Shown: positions 1-10,397 of the stretch, one piece after another | How positions within the stretch are numbered: position 1 is the stretch's first letter | Layout of the letters: each line of letters starts with the position of its first letter | Assembly: GCA_963811265.1 (NCBI GenBank) | Contig: CAWEQS010000019.1 | Location: 124,001 to 188,000 of the forward strand | Direction of reading: 5' to 3' | Origin: JAOUJD01 sp963811265 | GTDB taxonomy: Bacteria > Pseudomonadota > Gammaproteobacteria > Burkholderiales > Burkholderiaceae_F | DNA length: 64,000 nt | Translations under genes and position numbers: made by a program | The notes under the pieces: generated by a model | Told to the model about the DNA's origin: nothing | Database searches by the model: none | The model's input: the letters and a program-made list of their open reading frames with translations, nothing else

Positions 1-1
1 A

Positions 2-169
2 CTGCTCGACTGGCTGAAGCTGCTGGTCGCCGAGGAGATTCCGCCGGAAGTGCTGCGCTCGAAGGACGACAAGCTCGCGGTGCCGCCGCTCGCCGGCGCT
101 CTGCTGAAGAACGAGCAGGACATGCACCTGTTCGAGCGGCTGGTCTTCATGGCACGCAACAACCGCTGA
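2..169 (+). CDS. MoxR-family AAA ATPase, C-terminal end (cut by window start)
   Basis: Only the last 55 codons are present, open from base 2 to the TGA at 167-169. They encode the helical lid region typical of MoxR ATPases that partner with CoxE-like VWA proteins, with a stretch reading LLKNEQDMHLFERLVF. No Walker motifs are in the window, so the assignment rests on this tail and on the VWA gene two genes downstream. MoxR/VWA pairs are thought to act as chaperones that insert cofactors or remodel protein complexes. The next gene starts 4 bases after the stop, which suggests one operon. Confidence 0.7.
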   Translation: MLDWLKLLVAEEIPPEVLRSKDDKLAVPPLAGALLKNEQDMHLFERLVFMARNNR

Positions 170-173
170 CGCG

Positions 174-767
174 ATGGACACGCCTTCGCCGATCACGCTC
201 GAGGGCCACGGCGTGCGGCTCGAGCCGCTGACCCGGGAGCACCACGACGGGCTGGTGGCGGCCGCGCAGGACGGCGAACTGTGGAAGCTCTGGTTCACGT
301 CGGTGCCCGAGCCCGACCAGGCGCACGCATACATCTCGGCCGCTCTGGCCGGCCAGGAAGCCGGCCACATGCTGCCGTGGGCCGTGCGGGAACTCGCGAC
401 CGGCCTGATCGCCGGCAGCACGCGGTACCACGACATCGTCCCGGCCGCCGGACGCGTGGAGATCGGGTACACGTGGTACGCGCGCCGCTGGCAGAAGAGC
501 CACGTCAACACGGCCTGCAAGTTGCTGCTGCTCGGCCATGCGTTCGAGGTGCTGGGTTGCGGTGTCGTGGGACTGCGGACGGACAACTTCAACTTCGCTT
601 CGCAGCAGGCGATCGAAGCGCTCGGCGCGAAGAAGGACGGCGTGCTCCGCCACCATGCGCCGAGGCGCGACGGCACGGTGCGCGACACGGTGATGTACAG
701 CATCCTCGCGAGCGAGTGGCGTGACGTGAAACGGCACCTCGAATCACGCCTCGCACGCCACGCCTGA
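174..767 (+). CDS. GNAT family N-acetyltransferase (RimJ/RimL-like)
   Basis: A 197-residue protein with the layout of the RimJ/RimL branch of GNAT acetyltransferases. It has an N-terminal LEGHGVRLEPLTREH strand-turn, a central EIGYTWYARRWQKSHVNTA stretch leading into the acetyl-CoA binding helix, and a C-terminal segment (GVVGLRTDNFNFASQQAIEA) with the conserved N-x-x-S-x-x-A pattern. It presumably transfers acetyl from acetyl-CoA to an amine, but the substrate cannot be told from sequence. It is unusual in sitting between a MoxR ATPase and its VWA partner, with 4-base gaps on both sides, so all three are probably co-translated. Confidence 0.85.
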   Translation: MDTPSPITLEGHGVRLEPLTREHHDGLVAAAQDGELWKLWFTSVPEPDQAHAYISAALAGQEAGHMLPWAVRELATGLIAGSTRYHDIVPAAGRVEIGYTWYARRWQKSHVNTACKLLLLGHAFEVLGCGVVGLRTDNFNFASQQAIEALGAKKDGVLRHHAPRRDGTVRDTVMYSILASEWRDVKRHLESRLARHA

Positions 768-771
768 CCCG

Positions 772-1944
772 ATGCTGATCGACTTCTTCTTCCACCTGCG
801 GGCGGCGAAGCTCAAGGTCTCGATCAACGAGCTGCTGACGCTGCTCGAGGCGATCCGGCGCGACGTGATCGGGCCGTCGATCGACGAGTTCTACTACCTG
901 TCGCGCGCCACGCTGGTCAAGGACGAGACCCAGTTCGACAAGTTCGACCGCGCGTTCGGCGAGTACTTCCGCGGCGTGACGACCCATCTCGACTTCGCGA
1001 AGGAGATCCCCGAGGAGTGGTTCAAGCAGGTGCTCGAGCGCGCCTTCACTCCGGAGGAAATCGCGAAGCTCGAGAAGCTCGGCTGGGACAAGCTGATGGA
1101 GGAGTTCAGGAAGCGCCTCGAGGAGCAGGACGGCGCTCACCACGGCGGCAGTCGCTGGATCGGCTCGGGTGGCACCTCCCCCTTTGGCCACGGCGGCGCG
1201 CACCCCGAAGGCATCCGCGTCGGCGGTCCGAGCAAGGGCGGCAAGTCGGCCGTCAAGGTGTGGGAGATGCGCGGCTACCGCGACTACGACGACAGCGTCG
1301 AGCTCGGCACCCGCAACATCAAGGTGGCCCTGCGCCGCCTGCGGCGCTTCGCGCGCGAAGGCGCGGACCTCGAACTCGACCTGCACGACACGATCGAGTC
1401 CACCGCGAAGAACGCGGGCTGGCTCGACCTGAAGCTGGTGCCCGAGCGCCACAACACGGTGAAGGTGCTGATGCTGCTCGACGTCGGCGGCACCATGGAC
1501 GAGCACATCAGGCGCACCGAGGAGCTGTTCTCGGCCGCCAAGAGCGAGTTCAAGCACCTCGAGTTCTACTACTTCCACAACTGCGTGTACGAGTTCCTGT
1601 GGCGCAACAACCGCCGGCGCTACACCGAGCGCTTCGCGACCTGGGACGTGATCCGCAAGTACCCGCACGACTGGAAGCTGATCTTCGTGGGCGACGCCAC
1701 GATGAGCCCGTACGAGGTGCTGCAGCCCGGCGGCTCGGTCGAGTACAACAACGAGGAGGCGGGCGCGGTGTGGCTGCAGCGCTTCTTCCACACCTTTCCG
1801 AAGTCGGCGTGGATCAATCCCGAGCCCGAAGGCCTCTGGCAGTACCGCCAGTCGGTGTCGATCATCCGCCAGCTCGCGGGCGGCCGGATGTTCCCGCTGA
1901 CGCTCGAGGGGCTGACGCGGGCGATGCGGCAGCTGACGAAGTGA
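772..1944 (+). CDS. VWA domain protein, CoxE-like
   Basis: A 390-residue cytoplasmic protein. The N-terminal half is helical and charged, and residues about 120-150 form a Gly/His-rich linker. A VWA fold begins near residue 225 with VKVLMLLDVGGTMDEH. This is the metal-ion-dependent adhesion site in the relaxed DxGGT form seen in CoxE-like proteins, rather than DxSxS. A later strand reads KLIFVGDATMSPYEV. Proteins of this type work with a MoxR ATPase, here encoded two genes upstream, in maturing or remodelling protein complexes. The specific client is unknown. It starts 4 bases after the acetyltransferase and ends the short operon, facing the convergent GspE-like gene. Confidence 0.85.
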   Translation: MLIDFFFHLRAAKLKVSINELLTLLEAIRRDVIGPSIDEFYYLSRATLVKDETQFDKFDRAFGEYFRGVTTHLDFAKEIPEEWFKQVLERAFTPEEIAKLEKLGWDKLMEEFRKRLEEQDGAHHGGSRWIGSGGTSPFGHGGAHPEGIRVGGPSKGGKSAVKVWEMRGYRDYDDSVELGTRNIKVALRRLRRFAREGADLELDLHDTIESTAKNAGWLDLKLVPERHNTVKVLMLLDVGGTMDEHIRRTEELFSAAKSEFKHLEFYYFHNCVYEFLWRNNRRRYTERFATWDVIRKYPHDWKLIFVGDATMSPYEVLQPGGSVEYNNEEAGAVWLQRFFHTFPKSAWINPEPEGLWQYRQSVSIIRQLAGGRMFPLTLEGLTRAMRQLTK

Positions 1945-1983
1945 CGGGCCTGTCGCCGCGGCGGCGCACGGCAGTCCGCGCGC

Positions 1984-3838
<1,855 letters not shown>

Positions 3839-3861
<23 letters not shown>

Positions 3862-6373
3862 ACCGGTTCGCGAGCTCCTTGGCCCGGTCCGGCGCCCCTT
3901 CGAAGTCGGCGACCACCGCGTCGACCGCGCGCTTCATCAGCGGGACGCTCTCCATCGGCTCGATGTACTTGCGCGCGAGGTAGGACTTCAGCGTGTCCGC
4001 GGACAGCACGTGGGCCTTCTGGTTGTGTTCGCCCGAGAACAGGAACAGCGTGCGCAGCGGACTCATCCAGCGCAGCTTGACCTGCTGGAACTCGGTCCCG
4101 TTCCACAGCTTGAACCAGGCTCCGCGCTGCCAGCGACCGATCTCCTCCTGGATCTGCGCTTCCTGCATCGGATCGAGCTTGGCGATGTCGGTCGCCGCCT
4201 CCGGCACCAGGATCTCCGCGTCGTGCTCCTTCGCCTGCCGCATGATGAGTCCGGTCGACACACGGATGCCGCCTGCCACCGTGGCGACCGGGAAGGCGCC
4301 GGACAGCTGCATCTGGTCGATCTGCACGCGCAGGTCAGAGGCCATCAGGCTCGACCTGATGTAGGTCGCCTGGTCGACCGGCTTGACCGCCATCGCGTGG
4401 GATTCCATCAGGTGCTTGAGGAACTCGTCGCGTTCGCGCTCGGGCATGTTGATCAGCGCGAGCCCGTCCCGCACCACCCGCACCATGCCCGGGATCAGCT
4501 TCACCAGGCGGCTGCGGTCCTCGTTGCTGGCCTTCGGCTGCACCGACCACACGAGGTCGTGGATGACGTCCCGGAAGGACTTCGCGAAACCCGGCTGGGC
4601 GTCGTTGCGCACGGCGGCTGCCACCAGGACCTTGACCCAGGGCCCCAGCAGGAATTCCCTCATGTACGGCTCGAGGAAGACGCGCTCGAAGGCGCGGCGG
4701 ACCTGGATCGTCGTGTTGATCATCAGGACTTCGTGCTTCTCGGCGGCCTCGAGCGCCTTCTTGGCGCGAGCCACCGGGTCGTTGTCCTCCGGCTGGATGT
4801 CCGAGACGAACTTGTCGAACTCGCCGTACACGCGCTCGAACACGCCGACGTCGGACTCGAAATTCCTGAGGATGTCCGTGACGAGCCGGTCGATCTCCTT
4901 CAGGTAGAGCTGGTTGTCGTCGCCGTACGGCTCCCAGCCCGCCGATGTGCTCGCGATGCGGTCGATCAGCCTGCGCGCCGGGTGCGCGCTCGAGGCGAAG
5001 AACGCGGCGTCCACCAGCGCCGCTTTCAGCACCGGGAACTGCAGCCGCGACAGTCGTGCCTTGATCTCCGCCGGAACCTGCTTGTCCTGCATCACGTGGT
5101 CGAACAGCATGCCGACCAGCTCGATCGTGAGCTTGTCGACGGTGCGCGTCGACTTCGCGATCAGTTCCTGGCGAACTGCGGCGACGACTTCCGGCGCCGG
5201 CATCGCCGAAAAATCCGCGCCGGACGCCAGGCCCTGCAGGTCCTGCTGCTGGAACTCGCCGATCGACTGGAGCAGCTGCCGTGGCGCCGGGCCGACGGCC
5301 GGCGTCGACTGCTGGCGCGAAGCGCGCGCGTTGGACTGCAGCTGCGTCAGCAGTCCTCCCAGAAACTCGGACGCTTCGCTCGCCGACAGCACGCCGGACG
5401 ATCCTCCGCCCGCCCGTCCCCCACCGGAGCTTGCGCCGGACCCCGAGCCACCGATCGCCGTGTTGCGGAACGCCGTGTTGCCCGACGACCCGCCGCCGGC
5501 AGCGCCTGCCTGAACGATCGTCGCCGGTGCCTCGATCGTCCAGTCGCGGCCACCCGCGAACGAGCCACCCAATGCGCCCGGCCGCGTGTGGCCGCCTGTC
5601 AGCGTGTTGCCGCCCATCAGCGTGTTGCCGCCAACCTGCGTGTTGCCGCCAACCTGCGTGGCGCTCCAGCTGCCCCGCGGAATCGCCATCGAACGGCGAA
5701 TCGCGCGCACGTCGACGCCGTGCCGCGCGAAGTGCTCGAGCAGTTGTCGAGCGACCTTGCCCAGCTCTTCGGCCAGCGGCTTCTCGAACAACGCCAGAAA
5801 GCTTCCGAACGCCTCCTTGCCGAGACCGGTGTCTTCGGCCGCACTCATCAGCGCCCGCACGTATACGTAAGGCCCCAGCGGGTTCTCGGAGGTCCGCAAG
5901 GAAGGGCGCCCGAGCAGCGCGCCGACCACGACGTTCAGGTCGCTCACCGGCTGTTCGACGAGCCCTGCGACCTTGTTCGCGTGGCGGTCGACCACGGTGG
6001 AGCTGTCGACCGAGACTTCATCGACCAGGGACAACGTCTCGGAATCGAGCGCCAGCGTGGGTCGGGCCTGGCGCGACGCAGTCAGGTCGTTGAGGTACTG
6101 GTCCTGCGCCCCCTGCAGCCGCTCGAGGAACGTCCGTTGAACCTCCGCGGCACGCGCGGCGAGGTGATGCTGCACCTGCAGCGCGCCGGCATCGGAGCCC
6201 GCGTTGCCGCCCGCCTGGCCGGCCAGCCCCCGGACCATCGCCGGAAACGACGCCCCGATCAGTTCCGACGAGATCGCCATCGCCGAGCGCAGCAGCGCCG
6301 AGCCATGCGAGGGGCTCACGTGGAACGCCTCGCCGCCGGCGCGGCTGGAGTCTGGATTGGGAGGGAACGCCAT
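3839..6373 (-). CDS. DUF1631 family protein (first copy)
   Basis: An 844-residue protein of the DUF1631 family, whose biochemical function is unknown. Recognisable blocks are an N-terminal helical region, a mid-protein block (KLTIELVGMLFDHVMQDKQV, then LSRLQFPVLKAALVD, then HPARRLIDRI) and a conserved C-terminal module with GAWFKLWNGTEFQQVKLRW and TLFLFSG. Residues about 200-330 are a low-complexity Gly/Asn/Ser/Thr linker with a short tandem repeat (listed separately). There is no signal peptide or clear transmembrane segment. A divergent paralogue lies one gene upstream, and the downstream GspE/PilB-like ATPase gene overlaps its stop. This suggests, but does not prove, a joint surface or secretion function. 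Confidence 0.88.
5590..5665. repeat. 18-bp coding tandem repeat in the DUF1631 linker
   Basis: About four head-to-tail 18-base units (core TTGCCGCCAACCTGCGTG on the plus strand). On the minus strand they encode repeats of the hexapeptide QVGGNT / LMGGNT / LTGGHT. The two middle copies are identical, which points to recent expansion or slippage. The units stay in frame, so copy-number change would lengthen or shorten the linker without breaking the protein. Confidence 0.8.
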
Positions 6374-6448
6374 GGGGTCTGGCCGCGGCCGGAGTCCTGC
6401 GAAAGACCGAACTATAGACGCCCGAATCTATCGGCGCGGTCCGGCGTG

Positions 6449-7261
6449 TCAAGCGACTTTACGTTGTACCAAACTCGCGCGTGGCGGCTTTCCTCGATGG
6501 CTCAGATCGACAGTTCGTCTCCCCAGCCCGTTGGCCGCGCGCAGGCCGGAGACCCAGCGACGCGCCGGCAATTTCCAGCGCGCCTCGAGTTCCGCGGCAC
6601 GCTCCAGCAGGGCGGTGATCGGGACGGAAAGCCGGGGACCGCTGAAGGCCAGGACGATGCGATTGCCCTCGTCGACTTCCGGCAGCGCCAGCGCGCGATC
6701 GTCGAACGCCGCGCAGATGCGCTCGAAACTGGGATCGAAACGGCGACCGAACAGGTTGAAGCAGGCGACTCCAGGTCGACTCAGTGCGGCGCGGCAGGTG
6801 CGGTAGAACTCGACATCGTCGTACACCGGCCCGCGCGCGTGCTTGTCGTAGAGGTCGACCTGCAACCACTCCGCACGGCCGCGCTGCTGCGGGCGCGCGA
6901 TGAAGTCCTTCGCGTCCTCGTGCACGACCGTCAGGCGGGCATCGTCGTCGGGTAGCAGGAACCAGCCGCGCGCGGCGTCGATCACTTCCTGGCTGAGTTC
7001 GACGACCACGACGTCGGCGCTCGGCACGTTGCGGTAGCAGAACTTCGTGAGGGCCGCCGCTCCCAGGCCCAGTTGCACGATGCGGCGCGGCTCCGGCAGG
7101 AACAGGCCGGGCGCCATCATCTCCTGCTGGTAGGCGAGTTCGAGCGCGTACGGCCGCGACACCCGCATGCCACCCTGGATCCACTCCGTGCCGAAGTGCA
7201 GGTAGCGCATGCCGTCCTCCTCGGACAGGGTGACACCGCTCGCCTTCGGCCGACGCGCCAC
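6449..7261 (-). CDS. Spermidine-synthase-like methyltransferase-fold protein
   Basis: A 270-residue protein with the Rossmann methyltransferase fold of polyamine synthases. RIVQLGLGAAALTKF is motif I (nucleotide binding), VVVELSQEVIDAAR carries the acidic end of strand 2, and VVHEDAKDFI and WLQVDLYD follow as strands 3 and 4. The usual catalytic signature GGGDG of SpeE is replaced by GLGAA, and no decarboxy-SAM pocket is evident, so the true reaction may differ. The start is GTG at 7261. It sits between two DUF1631 genes on the same strand, 27 bases after the second copy, probably in the same transcript. Confidence 0.8.
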   Translation of the reverse strand: MARRPKASGVTLSEEDGMRYLHFGTEWIQGGMRVSRPYALELAYQQEMMAPGLFLPEPRRIVQLGLGAAALTKFCYRNVPSADVVVVELSQEVIDAARGWFLLPDDDARLTVVHEDAKDFIARPQQRGRAEWLQVDLYDKHARGPVYDDVEFYRTCRAALSRPGVACFNLFGRRFDPSFERICAAFDDRALALPEVDEGNRIVLAFSGPRLSVPITALLERAAELEARWKLPARRWVSGLRAANGLGRRTVDLSHRGKPPRASLVQRKVA

Positions 7262-7288
7262 AGGATGACTCCGCGAGCGCGTCCGCAG

Positions 7289-9773
7289 CTACGCCGGGAG
7301 CGCGGCGCCCTCGCCTTGCAGATCGCGCAGCAGATGGTCGACGACCCGCTGGAACAGCGGGGATTTCTCCGCGGGCCTGATGCGGCCTGCCCGGACATAG
7401 CCGCGCAGGACGGACGGCGCAAGGGAGTGAGCCCGCCCGCCCTCGGCCGACGTGAAGAGGTAGAAGTGCCCACGCGGGCTGACCCACCGGAGCCGGACAC
7501 GCTCGGTCTCCTCGCCCGTCCACAGGTCGAACCAGGAGCCGCGCTCCCAGCCATTGATCATCGCGTCGATGGCGTCGTCGGACAGACTGATCGATCGCGA
7601 CGTTCTCCTCGCCTGCCGCCGGCTCCGTCTCGTCGAGCAGGTTGACCTCGGCGTTGTTCGCCGCCATCGCGTCGCGCAGCACCGCTGCGGCGATCGCCCA
7701 CGGCTGTTCGGTCATCTCCGCGGGCGGCGCCTCGATCGGGACCTCGTCGACCTTCCTGCGCAGGGTCGTCTGGTCCACCGTCGTGCCGCCGACGGATGGC
7801 GCCTCGCCGGCCTTCACCGCCAGTGCGTGCGACGCCATCAGGCTGGTGAAGAAGGGCCGCATGCCGGAGAAAGGCACGTCGATCAGCTGCAGGCCTTCCC
7901 GCAGCGTGTTCAGCACGGCGGGGATCGTCTTGACCAGCCGCTTGCGGTCGTCGGAGTCGAACTTGGCCTGCACGCTCCAGATCAGGTCGGACACCGCGTC
8001 ACGGTAACGTCCTGCAAAGCCCGGCTCGGTCCGTTCACGCAAGGTTGCCGCCACCAGCACCTTGACCCACACGTCGAGCAGGAACCCGGAGAGGTACGGC
8101 TCGACCGTCACCTCCTCGAGCGCGCGGCGGATGCCGGCGGCCGCGTTGATGGCCATCGCTTCGCGCTTCTCGGCGTCGTCGAGCGCACGCCTGGCGCGCG
8201 TCACCGGATCGTCTTCCCGTCCGCGCTCCTCGGCCAGGTACTTCTCGAACTCGTCGAGCGCCGTCTCGAAGATGGTCGGGCCTTCGTTGATCGCCAGCGC
8301 CACGGTATTGATGGCCTTGTTGACCTCGGCCAGGTAGCGCGCGTTCTCGTCACCCTCCGGATGCCAGCCGACGGCCGTGGTCGCGATCCGGTCCATCAAC
8401 CGTCTCGCCGGCTGCGACGGCGAGACGAACAGGTCGACGTCCGCCAGCGCAACCTTCATGACCGGGAACTGGAGCCGCGACAACGCGACCTTGATCTGCG
8501 ACGGAATCTGTTCGTCCTGGTGAATGCGGTCGAACACCATGCCGACCAGTTCGACAGTCAGCTTGTCGACCTGCCGCGTCGCCTTGTCGGCCACTTGCTG
8601 GCGCAGCTGATGCTCGTCGCGCTCCATGACGGCTGGTGCGGAGTTGCCGCTCCTGCCGGTCATCGTCGCCAGCGCGTTCAGCCGCTGCACTTCGTTGATC
8701 GATGCGAGCAGCGCGGGGTCGATCGCCGCGAACTGGACCGGAGTGCCAAGCCCGACCGGCGCGGCGGACAGGATGGGCGCGACGGTGGCAACGGGTGGCG
8801 AAGCCGCGGGAACGCTGCCTGCGAAACCCTGCGTCGTGGGGCCCAGCGCATGCGTGTCCGCGTGGTCGAGCACCATGGCTGGCGCCGGAACGGTCCCGCC
8901 GATGCCACCCGGAATCCTCGCGTTCATCCTCTGGAACAAGGCGGTCAGCAGCTGCTCGGCGGTGGTGCGACCCGCCGATGCCGGCGCCGGGGCCGCGTCC
9001 GAGGTCAGGCCGGTGCTCGCGGCTGCTGCGGCCACCGTCCCGGCAGCGCGGGCCGGCTGCGCCGCCGGCTCGGCCGTGGCCGCGGCGGCGCGGACACCGG
9101 CAGTCCCATGACCGTGGCCGACCGCTTCCCTGTCCGGCACGCCCTGCTGCTCGAGCTGCTCGTTCAGCGCCGCATACACGGCGAACAGGGGCTTCTGCAG
9201 CGGCACCTCGAACGCCTTGACGACCGCCTGGCGCTCCTCGCCCTTGAACCCGAGCTTGTCCACCGCGCTGCCCAGCGCGCGGCAGTAACGCAGCGGATGG
9301 AATGGATTCTCGCGAGCCCCGAGCTCCGGCAGCCGCAGCGCGCGGGCGACGCGCCGGGTCAGCGGACCGTATTCGGAATCGGTGGCGTTGCGCAGCCGTG
9401 CCGCGACGCGGTCGACCATCGCCTGCTCTTCCATCTGGTCGTAATCGACCAGCGACAGGCTCCGGCCGCGCGCGCGCGCCGGTTTCTCCGGCACGTCGCG
9501 GCCGTCCAGATGGTCCTCCAGCGCTGCGTCCATTTCCTTGTCGAGCGCCGCGAAGAACGCCGTGGAGAACACGGCATAGCCGACCAGGATGTTGCGCGCC
9601 GAGCTCTTCAGCGAGCTGGACATCGACAGGTCGAGCTCGACTGCCTGCACCGCGTCCTGTGTCGCGGCCTTCAGGTGCGGTTCGAGCGTCCTGCGCGCGG
9701 ACTGCCGCATGCTGGACAGGGCGCGCTGCGCGGCGGCGCGTCGGGCGGCTCGACTTTTTCTATCGGTGTTCAT
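7289..9773 (-). pseudogene. DUF1631 family protein (second copy), split by a +1 frameshift
   Basis: The gene starts at ATG 9773 (MNTDRKSRAARR). It reads through typical DUF1631 blocks, including DKLTVELVGMVFDRIHQDEQ, LSRLQFPVMKVALAD, QPARRLMDRI and EPYLSGFLLDVWVKVLVAA. After the residues GEENVAID, near 7585-7600, the frame goes wrong. The missing C-terminal module (INGWERGSWFDLWTGEETER, then RGHFYLFTSAEG) continues in the next frame to the stop at 7289. Skipping one base around the GATCGATC stretch would restore about 827 residues. It resembles the first copy over most of its length, but has a Pro/Ala/Val-rich linker instead of the Gly/Asn repeats. This may be a true lesion or an assembly insertion error. 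Confidence 0.82.
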
Positions 9774-9898
9774 GACTCCAGTCGTGGCGCACTCCTTCAG
9801 TGAGCCTGGGGCAGAGCGTACCGGAAGGCGCCGCCCGGCTCGGGACGTAATGCGCTCGCAATTGCCCGCATCTTCCGGCATCGGCCTGCCGCACCGCG
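9774..9898. other. Intergenic gap, DUF1631 copy 2 / glycosylase
   Basis: A 125-base spacer between two minus-strand genes. No convincing ORF is present. It may hold the promoter of the DUF1631-spermidine-synthase-like-DUF1631-ATPase block, but no clear -35/-10 pair stands out. Confidence 0.4.
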
Positions 9899-10366
9899 TC
9901 AAGCGGTGTCCGTGCGGTGCCACCACGCGCGCCAGAACGCAAGCTTCTGCTCGTAGGTCCGGCCTGCGTGTGCCGGGCTGGAGGATGGCAGAACGGAGGT
10001 GCCGTAGCCGGCTTTGGCGAAGGCCCGCGCAAAGCGTCCGGCCGTTCCGCCGTTGAACGCGACGTCGGCGAGGCTCGGCGCGAGCCGCTCGAGTCGGGCG
10101 AACGGATTAGCGCGCACGTTCGTGATGGCCGAGTCGAGGCTGCCTTCGCGGTCGCAGGCGTCGATCACGTCCCACAAACCCACCCTGTGAGCCAGCAGCC
10201 GTTGCAATCGCCTCGGGTACGGCTGCTGGTGCAGCGGCTCGCCGAAGAGGTCACCCATCAGCCGCCAGAACTGGTTTCGCGGGTGCGCGTAATACTGGCC
10301 GGCCGCGAGCGACGCCTCCGACGGGAAGCTGCCGAGTATCAGGCGGGTCACCCGCCGGTCGATCAC
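9899..10366 (-). CDS. DNA-deoxyinosine (hypoxanthine) glycosylase, uracil-DNA glycosylase superfamily
   Basis: A 155-residue member of the UDG superfamily. The motif-1 region LILGSFPSEASLAAGQYY followed by AHPRNQFWRL, and the motif-2 region SSSPAHA, match the hypoxanthine-DNA glycosylase branch. That branch excises deaminated adenine (deoxyinosine) to start base-excision repair. The first usable start is GTG at 10366, about 30 bases after the htpG stop on the same strand. The conserved frame runs a little upstream (residues DPPRLKGFPP), so the N-terminus could be longer with an unusual start. It may be transcribed with htpG. Confidence 0.82.
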   Translation of the reverse strand: MIDRRVTRLILGSFPSEASLAAGQYYAHPRNQFWRLMGDLFGEPLHQQPYPRRLQRLLAHRVGLWDVIDACDREGSLDSAITNVRANPFARLERLAPSLADVAFNGGTAGRFARAFAKAGYGTSVLPSSSPAHAGRTYEQKLAFWRAWWHRTDTA

Positions 10367-10397
10367 CGGCGGGAACCCTTTCAGCCGAGGCGGATCG

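Noticed and set aside
4010..6955. A 981-codon open frame on the plus strand
   Set aside because: It is antisense to the DUF1631 gene and its neighbour. Its composition (Arg/His/Leu-rich) is that of a GC-driven shadow frame, and it has no recognisable motif.
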